DNA from: Smallanthus sonchifolius | Lineage: Eukaryota > Streptophyta > Magnoliopsida > Asterales > Asteraceae | Direction: 5' to 3' | Length of the DNA stretch: 64,000 nt | Assembly: GCA_023525975.1 (NCBI GenBank) | Contig: CM042021.1 | Span: 79,367,501 to 79,431,500, forward strand | Shown: positions 56,868 through 64,000 of the stretch, one piece after another | Numbering within the stretch: the first letter of the stretch is position 1 | Layout: each line of letters begins with the position of its first letter | Program-made: the position numbers and the translations under genes | Notes under the pieces: model-generated | The model's database searches: none | What the model saw: the letters and a program-made list of their open reading frames with translations, nothing else | Told to the model about the DNA's origin: nothing

Positions 56868-59422
56868 GATATTATCATCTTTTGAGTGAGATGGTGAACA
56901 ACGATATTTCATACGAGAACAGGAAGGTACTTGAGAAATTTCTGGATGCTCTACCAGCTCATTTTGAGATGTATACCACTTTCATTAAAGAGCAGCCTGT
57001 ATTTGATGAACTGAGTCTTGAAGATCTTATGGGAAAGAATCAATCATATGATTTGAATAAACAAAAGAAGGATACAGTATATCAGGATCCAAGCATTTAT
57101 TTTGGTAAAGGTACATCTACATAGAAATCTGGAGTTGCATTGTTTTCGAGAGATATTTCTGAAAGTCCCAAGGAGAGTTCGTGTAATGAAGGTTCATGTT
57201 ACGTTGCTTCAAGTTCTGGATGTTCTAAAAAATTCCAAGTGTGACAATCATTCGTCGTCTCAAAAGATGTCTCCTAAAGATGAAGATGATATGATGGCTA
57301 TGATTGCTTCATTTCAGATTTTTATGAAAACTTTATAGGAGGCAAAAGAACTGATCCTGGCATGATTAAGGAAGATTTAAAACAGTTGGATAAAGATGCG
57401 TTAGACGAGATGAATATACAGAGGAACATGGCTTTATGGATGCGACAAGGAAAGGAACACTTGATGAAAACTGGAAAGAAGTTTATTGGGGCATCTAGCA
57501 AAACAAAGATGGGTTTAGACAAGTCAAAAGTGAAATGCTACAACTATCAGGAGTTTGGACACTTTGCTATGGAATGCACAAAACCAAAAGCTCAGAATCA
57601 CAGTTCTTCAAGTAACCAGAATAATTAGAATAAGCAGAATACTTCCACAGCCTTGATGTCTCAACAAGATGAAAACTATGACTGGGGTATCCATTTGGAT
57701 GATATTTTTCGTCATGTCAGCCAAGCGTTTCTTGCTGAAGTTCATTCTAAAGATGGTACTGATAGTAGTTCTTCTGATGGTGAATCAACTGATTCTGGGA
57801 GTGTTGCTGAGGTTGAAGAATGTATTATTCAGAATGATGAATCTAAGTTTTCAACTAAAGAATTCCTTGAAGATAATGGAGCTGCTAGAAAGGTGACAAA
57901 AAAGATTGTTGAGATGTTGACTGAAGCTAATGCATTCATGGTCGATTCTAAACAGGTACAAAAGGTTGTTTCTTATATTAAATGCATTGAATCTGATTTA
58001 AAATTACCAGATTATGTGATGATAACACAAATATGATATGTGATATTAAGGGAATTCACACATCTAATCAAATCTTAAAAGAAAATGAAAAGCTTTTGAA
58101 CATTAGAATTGAATCTTTAAAGGAAGATATTAAAGTTTTACAAATTAAATTAAATGATCCGGCTTTTCATCTTAATGTGGCATATTCTGAATATGAAAAA
58201 AAAATTAATGAACTTGCCCAATCATAGACAGAAGTAACAAAATTGTTGAGAAAGCTTGAAAGCTATACGAATTCCAGCTTTCTGTTGGAATATTATAATG
58301 AGAAAGATGCAAATGAGAAAGTGGTGGGAGGTATAGGTTATTGTCCTTCTTTTATTGATAAGGCTATTGGTTGGGGAGTTGGTTTTTGTCCTCCGTTCAA
58401 TGGTAACTATACTTCTCGTAGCATTGAGAAAGTGACAGAAGAAGATCTAAAGCCAAAAACCGTCCTCAAGGTGAATCCAGTTACTGAAGATGATATGGTT
58501 TATGATGATTCTAGCGATGATGAAACCTTTGATCCATAAAAGGCTGAAGGTACTGTGAAAGAATGTAAGGTTGATGAACCTGTTGTGGTCAAGAAAGTAA
58601 CCAGAGATAGATGCATCCTGACTGAACTGGATGAGAATACTGAACAATCTCAACCTAAAACGTTGAAACCATTTGTGAGCAGTGGGTTTGATTTTAAAGA
58701 AACTAAGGAGATTGAGAAGACTTCAAATATTGAGTTTGTGAAAAAAAAAAGTTGATTCCGATAAACCCAAGGTTGTTCAAACATTTAACACTGACTCTCA
58801 GTGTGAATCATCTAGTTCGAAGGGAATTGAGAAAGAAAAGTATGTTAGGGTATACAAAGAAAGACGTGCTTGTTTTCATTGCGGAGTTGTTGGTCATATT
58901 CTGAGAGATTGTCATGCGAAGAATAAGGGAAAGTGTCTAGAAGATCCCAGGTAGGGAATAACTTTTGTTGAATCACCAGCAAAGCCAGTAGTGAAAATAA
59001 TGGATGTAAAGCCTAGTGTGGATAAGTGAGTGAAGAAAGCAGTTGTCAAAGCACCTATTTTAGTGAAGATAGTTTCTGAAAAGGTTGAGTCTACTGGAGT
59101 TGAACAAAATGATTCATCATGTGTGATTGATCAGGAGAAAGTAAAACTATCAAGACCTCAAAGAAGGAGAAGAAACAAAAGTTTGAAGAAGCTTTTAGAT
59201 CAATCTGTGGTCAAAGACAATGTTGAATATCCTACATCATCAAAACAGAATGAAATAGTTCAAGTGCAATCCAAATGGAAACCAAAGAAACAAATTTCTG
59301 ACTCTGAAAAACAGTCTCCTAAAATAGAGGAGATATTTGATTATCTCTTAAAAGAGATTGTTTATTTTGATAAGTTAGGCCAACCCAAGACCACAATGGC
59401 TTGGGTCTCCATTACTAACTGA
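56868..59422 (+). pseudogene. gag: gag C-terminal part of copia element G
   Basis: Resumes gag with RYYHLLSEMVNNDISYENRKVLEKFLDALPAHFEM (56870-57124). A stop and frame changes follow. At 57362-57628 come LDEMNIQRNMAL and a zinc knuckle CYNYQEFGHFAMEC, whose second Cys is Tyr. Acidic Ser-rich (57653-58036) and coiled-coil (58033-58227) frames follow, then GVGFCPPFNGNYTS, and a second knuckle CFHCGVVGHILRDC near 58870-58911 that is intact. A Lys-rich frame at 59030-59422 ends before protease. The long coiled-coil tail with two separated knuckles resembles element B's gag layout. Many stops make it non-functional. Confidence 0.7.
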
Positions 59423-59449
59423 ATTTTACTATTTATGTGTAGGGGACTC

Positions 59450-61299
59450 CAATGAGGATGTCGGCAACCACTGGTGCGTTGATAGTGGATGTTCTCGACA
59501 CATGACAGGAAACATTAACTTATTAGAGAATGTGAAAGAGATATAAGGAGGATATGTAGCCTCTGCAAGGAAAAAAGGCAGCAACATTTCAGGTCAAGAA
59601 ATTGTGTCCAATGGAAGATTGAGCTTTGAGAAAGTCAACAATGTGGAGAAGCTTGAACATAATCTGTTATCTATTTCACAAGTCTATGATAAAGATTTCT
59701 CATTTCATTTTAACAAGTCAGAACGTTTGATGTTGAAGCCTGGTTTTGAGATACCTGAATATTGGATCCTAATGCGGGCTACAAGGAAGAATGATACATA
59801 CATGCTCTACATGAGCACGACAACGACAACTTCGTCTATCCCGACGTGTCTTCTGTCTAAAGCTTCTGTGTCCGAATCAACTTTGTGGCACCGGAAGATG
59901 GGTCACATAAATATCAGGAAAATGAACTTTTTAGTGAAGAACGGGCTCGTTTCTTGTGTCCCTGCCATAAGATTTGAAGTGAACGAATACTGTATTACAT
60001 GCTAGAAGGGGAAGTAGCACGGGAAATGTCACAAATCTAAGTTGATTAATTCAATTGCAATTCCTCTCGAGTTGTTGCATATGGATTTATTCGAAACTGT
60101 TAGTGTTTAAAGTGAAGGTGGAAAATCAAATTGTTTGGTAGTGACTGCCGATTATTCAAGATTCTATTGGGTAAAATTTCTAGTTTCGAAGGATGAGACA
60201 TTTGAGATTCTTAAGTTCCTGATTGTGGGGCTTGAGAGTTTGTTAAAACTGAAGGTCAAGAGGATTCGTAGAGACAATGGGACAGAATTCAAGAATGGAA
60301 ATATGGGTTTATTTTGTTTACAAAAAGGCATCCATCATGAATTCAGTGCTCCTTATGTTCCTCAACAGAATGGTGTGGTTGAACGGAAGAATCAAATGCT
60401 GATTGAGAAGGCTTGCACAATGTTATCCGACTCGAAGTTGCCAGTGACATTTTGGGCAGAGGCGGTGAACACGGCATTTCATGTTCTTAATCGTGTTTTG
60501 ACCATGAAGAAACACAACAAAACTTGTTATGACTTGCTGAACAATTGAAAGCCGAATCTAGATTATCAATTGCCCTTTGGAAATCCTTGAACTTTATTGA
60601 ATAATAGAGATGTTCCAACGAAGTTCAGTGCGAAGGCAATTGAAGGAATTTTCTTGGGGATATGATGCAAATTCTCACAACAAACGGGTGTTCAATAAAG
60701 AGAGCAGACAGATTGAGGAATGGTTTCACATTGATTGTGATAATCACTCAGTTCTTCAGGATGCCAAAGGACCGTCATGGGCTTTTGATTATGATGCTTT
60801 ATTCAGATCATTTAATGTTCCTCCTGCAGTTTCTTCTGTTGAAGCAGAAATTTTATATCAGTCCTGATGTAATGATGATTCAATTGTAGAGCCCCGATCG
60901 GTTGTTCCAGTTGTGGTTACTCCTCTCGTTGATCTGAATGTAGCTTCAACCTCGGGAACAACACAAGACAGTGAAAGTGATGATGATGAAACTGTGTTTC
61001 ATGAGACTTCTAATGAAATCCAGAACATAGTTGATGATTCATCTACACCCGCACAGTATGAGGGGGAGATGCCTTATATCTTGATGCTGTGATTCAAACT
61101 TCTGATATTCCTCAAACTCGTGTGCATAAACATCATCCGACTGATAACATTATTGGTAATTTGAATGCAGGTGTTAAAACTAGACATTGTACACTTGGTG
61201 AAAATTCATGTTTATATGCACAGATCATGGACACGGGTGCATGCTTGCTTTATTTCTCAAACAGAGCCAAAGAATGTGGCTGAAGCGCTTGATGATGAT
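59450..61299 (+). pseudogene. pol: Protease-integrase of copia element G
   Basis: Protease: WCVDSGCSRHMTGN with its Asp-Ser-Gly at 59481-59489, then RLSFEKVNNVEKLEHNLLSISQ (59604). Integrase: LWHRKMGHINIRKMNF...CITC, so the HHCC zinc module is present, followed by a stop at about 60003. The core has Asp in HMDLFE, Asp in RRDNGTEFKN and Glu in PQQNGVVERKN (60135-60548), so all three catalytic residues are kept, unlike element B. After two further stops the tail (FNKESRQIEEWFHIDCD) and an acidic linker lead to QTEPKNVAEALDDD, where LTR I begins at 61300. RT and RNase H are absent. Confidence 0.8.
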
Positions 61300-61900
61300 T
61301 GTGACACCCAGTCATTTAGAGTTAACCCCGTTAACTTAAACTCAGTTAATTCCGTTAATCTTAACCTAGTAAACCCAAGTACAAACTCCAAGGACTAATT
61401 CTGCAAAACCTCAAACACATATGCATGAAACTACAGGGACTAAAGCTGTATTTATCCCAAACCCAACTGTTTGACTTCTGAAAGTCAAAATTGAACATTT
61501 TTTACTCAAATTAGATTAGTTGACCTTTAAAAGTCAAACCCCCAAATTATCTTGATTCAAATTCGATTCTTTAACCATAAAACTGTTTGAGTTCAATGTT
61601 ATAACGCATGGAATTGATGATTTTGAATGTCTTTAAGCCTTTTCTAACCGATCATCACCACTAATCATTGCAAATTAAAGCACTAAAGTAGAAACCGTCG
61701 AACCCATTTCAAAGACCACGCAATTTGATCGAATCCGGTTTCCAATTCTCAAATTGTCACTACACACACACTAGTCGAACCCCTATGAACCTCATGTACA
61801 GTCTATTTTGGCCGGAGTAGCAACCGGAAACGCCGGAGATCGAGCGCTCGAAGTCGGAACTCGTCCTAGCCAAACACCATCAATCCGAACTCCATTTCGA

Positions 61901-61908
61901 TATATAAA
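61901..61908 (+). promoter_or_regulatory. TATA box, LTR I
   Basis: TATATAAA about 600 nt from the LTR start. Confidence 0.5.
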
Positions 61909-62387
61909 CACACCCTTAGTTTCGTCTTGGTCTGTTGATTGAAAGCCCTAAACAAATTGGGGCTTACATTATCGATTTTAACCTGAACTGATTCTAGGGT
62001 TCATCGTTTAAATGGATTAATCGAACCCTAACCTACACACAGTTTCAATCAAATTAAATTACATGGGTAGTTTCGCCATTCATCACTCATTGAAAACGCT
62101 ATGAATTCAACCCCTAATATCATCAGATTAATCCAATTTTATTCGCGTTCAAAACCTAGGGTTACAATTACACGAACAAGAAGTTTACGATCCTAAACTT
62201 GATGTTTCTGCAATTAATCTCACCTTTAGACTCGCAATCCATCGAAGAACAAAACCCCTAATCATTCGTGTTCAATCGTAACCGAAATCGAAGAAATTGG
62301 GGCTGGGATCGGGTCCGGCTCGTGAGTGGCATGAACACAGAAGGTGTTCATGATTTAAAACATTTCAAAAGTGTTTTTGTTTGCGAT

Positions 62388-62460
62388 TCCTTAGCGGGCT
62401 GAAGTGGTTGGGTCTGTGTGCTGTGGTGGGAGAGACCCGGGTTCGAGTCTCTCCACCGAC
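62388..62460 (+). other. tRNA-like segment inside LTR I
   Basis: A-box-like TTAGCGGGCTGAAGTGGTTG and B-box-like GGGTTCGAGTC are about 30 nt apart. A perfect stem GGAGAGAC/GTCTCTCC encloses the TTCGA loop. There is no proper acceptor stem or anticodon arm, so it is a tRNA-derived fragment or SINE head, not a functional tRNA gene. Confidence 0.5.
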
Positions 62461-63006
62461 TTTTATTTTTAAAATCGATTTTTGATATTATTTTAAATAT
62501 AAAACTTATCCCTATATTATTATAATACTATATTAAAGTGTTTTAGTCCGGAAAACAACCCGTAGGCTCGGGTTTGAATTATTAACCCATTTTTATATTA
62601 TTCCCGCTTTTAAAAATAATATATCTATATTATATTCAAACTGTAACATTTTATAAAATAATATGTTTATGTTATTTTCAACTCATGATTCATGTTATTA
62701 AATAATATATATTTTTATATTATTTCGTATCGTTTTATAACCTCGTGTAACGTTTGAAACTAAAATGGTATAATCGTTTACTCACATTTATTATCTCGAA
62801 TAAAAATAATATATTATTATTTTTGCCGCAATGATTATTTAGTTAATCCTTCGAACCTAAAAATAATATATTAAATTATATTATTTTCCTAACATTCATA
62901 AACGACTCAAACGTACGAATTTATTTATTTACCTATTTAATATTATTCGTTATTAACATTCGACACAGAATGCCATACGTCACCCTTAGATCTACTAGGG
63001 AATTTA

Positions 63007-63684
63007 TATCCGGAATGTGTGTGTGATTCATCATAGATACTGATTTGATCTTCTTACTCGCATTGTTCGACCAAAAATATGTGTTTCAGTATGTACAGAT
63101 AAAAACCCAAAAAATTTGCTTTTATTGTTTTACTGCTTTACTTGTTTTTGAAAAATACAAAAAGATTTTAGTGTGTTTTAGCAAAAAGTTCGGAAAAAAA
63201 AATTAAAAAAAAATATGTCATTTACTGGTTCTATTTCGTTTAAATAGAAAATTCCAAAAAGATTTTATTTCTATCTTGCATGAAAAATTCTTACTTTCTA
63301 GGATTACGTTGCTGAACAGGTTGAATGTTGATTGGATCGAGAGTTTTCAGTTGAACACGTGAAGAATTTCAATTTTTTTACTAAGTTTGGGTTTAGGTGA
63401 ACTTGTGGTATGTTCGCTAGTTAAGTTCGCCTGGGGTGGCGAACTTGTTATGTTCGCCTGGGGTGGCGAACTTGTTATGTTCGCTTAAGGTGGCAAACTT
63501 ATTCAAATGGTTATATAAAGGGATTAGCGAACTTGTTCATTTACCCCATCTTATTGCTTTTGCGAACTTGTTGAGCGAACTTCTGCCTTGAGAATGCGAA
63601 CTTGTCTGAAACTGTTGGTGTGTTTGATCCACTGAGTTTATTGTTTGGATTCTTTGTTCATATCAGTTTGTGAGTCCTTTTAAG
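63007..63684 (+). other. Probable 3' non-coding fragment of a copia element (G-like) with GCGAACTT repeats
   Basis: No gene. 63080-63290 is A/T-rich with AAAAAGATTTT motifs. 63413-63610 has about ten GCGAACTT or TGTTCGC motifs, including two consecutive GGTGGCGAACTTGTTATG units ending TTCGC, the palindrome of copia G. A TATATAAA lies near 63513. It may be the post-pol region or part of an LTR of G or a relative. Its exact identity is unresolved. Confidence 0.5.
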
Positions 63685-64000
63685 TGTCACACCCCAACCG
63701 ACGGCGAAATATGTGGGGTGGGACATGTAGACTGTTCATAAGCTCGTGATCAAACTAAATTACATGATTTTATTAAAATGGTTTAAATGTATAAATACAT
63801 ATTAATCAGACAATCAAAAGCTAACAACAACTCTAGTTTAATTGTCAGTAGGTCCATATGCTACTAAGTGAGGAACTTGTACATCAAAACAATTCCACCT
63901 GAAATATGTATAAAATGAGAGGGTCAACTATAAATAGTTGGTGAGCGTACATAGGTTTAGATATCTCATGTTTTTTTCAAATGATTTATACACATCATAT
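63685..64000 (-). repeat. 3' end of a minus-strand Ty3-type LTR (J), runs off the window
   Basis: The plus strand starts TGTCACACCCCAACCGACGGCG, which on the minus strand is the ...GGGGTGTGACA terminus, very similar to the E/F LTR. CATATTTCAG|GTGGAATT (minus strand) near 63899 is the shared acceptor. No primer site lies to its left, so this is an outer LTR end. Confidence 0.75.

Larger units (their letters stand above)
61300..63006 (+). repeat. Truncated Ty3-type LTR I
   Basis: Starts TGTGACACCCAGTC inside copia G pol. A TATA box (TATATAAA) lies at 61901-61908, then a leader-like stretch, a tRNA-like segment (62388-62460) and a long AT-rich region to about 62960. The usual mini-exon module and a GGGTGTGACA end are not found, so the 3' part is missing. 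The right boundary is approximate. No protein-coding sequence. Confidence 0.6.
42183..63684 (+). mobile_element. Ty1/copia element G, interrupted by L, E/F and I
   Basis: A 5' LTR and primer site at 42183-42624, the gag start at 43097, gag to integrase resuming at 56868-61299, and a probable 3' fragment at about 63010-63684. The gag is split by an Athila-type LTR and a minus-strand Ty3 tandem (43481-56867), and pol is cut by LTR I at 61300. RT/RNase H and a 3' LTR are not seen. Lineage is uncertain. Gag resembles SIRE/Tork types (RYYHLLSEM, LDEMNIQ). Confidence 0.65.

Noticed and set aside
62388..62460. Functional tRNA gene
   Set aside because: Only box-like motifs and an abnormal T-arm are present. 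No acceptor stem or anticodon arm can be folded.
1..64000. Host protein-coding gene
   Set aside because: Every convincing coding stretch belongs to gag, pol, ORF3 or the upstream ORF of a retrotransposon.

Overview
This window is a plant intergenic region made almost entirely of nested LTR retrotransposons. I see no host gene, rRNA, real tRNA or CRISPR locus. An angiosperm, probably Asteraceae, is suggested by three things: TGTGACA...TGTGACA Ty3 chromovirus LTRs with initiator-Met primer sites, large SIRE-like Ty1/copia elements carrying a long third ORF after pol, and an ORF3 protein family that I recall being annotated as 'longin-like' in Tanacetum-type genomes. The family placement is from memory and is moderate in confidence.

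Left half (1-39404). A SIRE-like copia element B (7426-39404) has gag, PR-INT, RT-RH, a spacer, ORF3 and a 3' LTR. A related but pol-less element A (1183-7425) sits in its gag, and A is itself cut by an LTR end (1-1182). B's ORF3 is split by two complete Ty3 elements, C (14941-25830, target duplication CCAAG) and D (27315-37227, target duplication AGCTG). B in turn lies in a minus-strand LTR remnant H (39405-42182).

Right half (42183-64000). A second copia element G (5' LTR 42183-42608) is interrupted in gag by an Athila-type LTR L (43481-45266). L is fused at a deletion breakpoint to a minus-strand Ty3 tandem: partial internal region E, a shared LTR, complete internal region F, and a second LTR (45276-56867). 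G's gag, protease and integrase resume at 56868. They are cut at 61300 by a truncated LTR I that holds a tRNA-like segment. A fragment resembling G's 3' region follows, then a minus-strand LTR end J (63685-64000).

How it works together: each element supplies gag-protease-integrase-reverse transcriptase/RNase H for copy-and-paste replication, but every gag-pol here is broken by stops or frameshifts. The most unusual observation cuts across the elements. Five element types carry their own family-specific cluster of short palindromes (hairpins) in LTRs, leaders and spacers, usually at 21-38 nt spacing. One palindrome core (CACGGTCGTG) is shared in sense orientation by two unrelated Ty3 lineages. 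Several otherwise diverged LTRs also share a 60-70 nt segment bounded by a 3' splice-site-like TAG|G and a 5' splice-site-like AA(G)|GTGAGT, followed about 0.4-0.5 kb later by TTTCAG|GT. This looks like a conserved leader exon-intron module.
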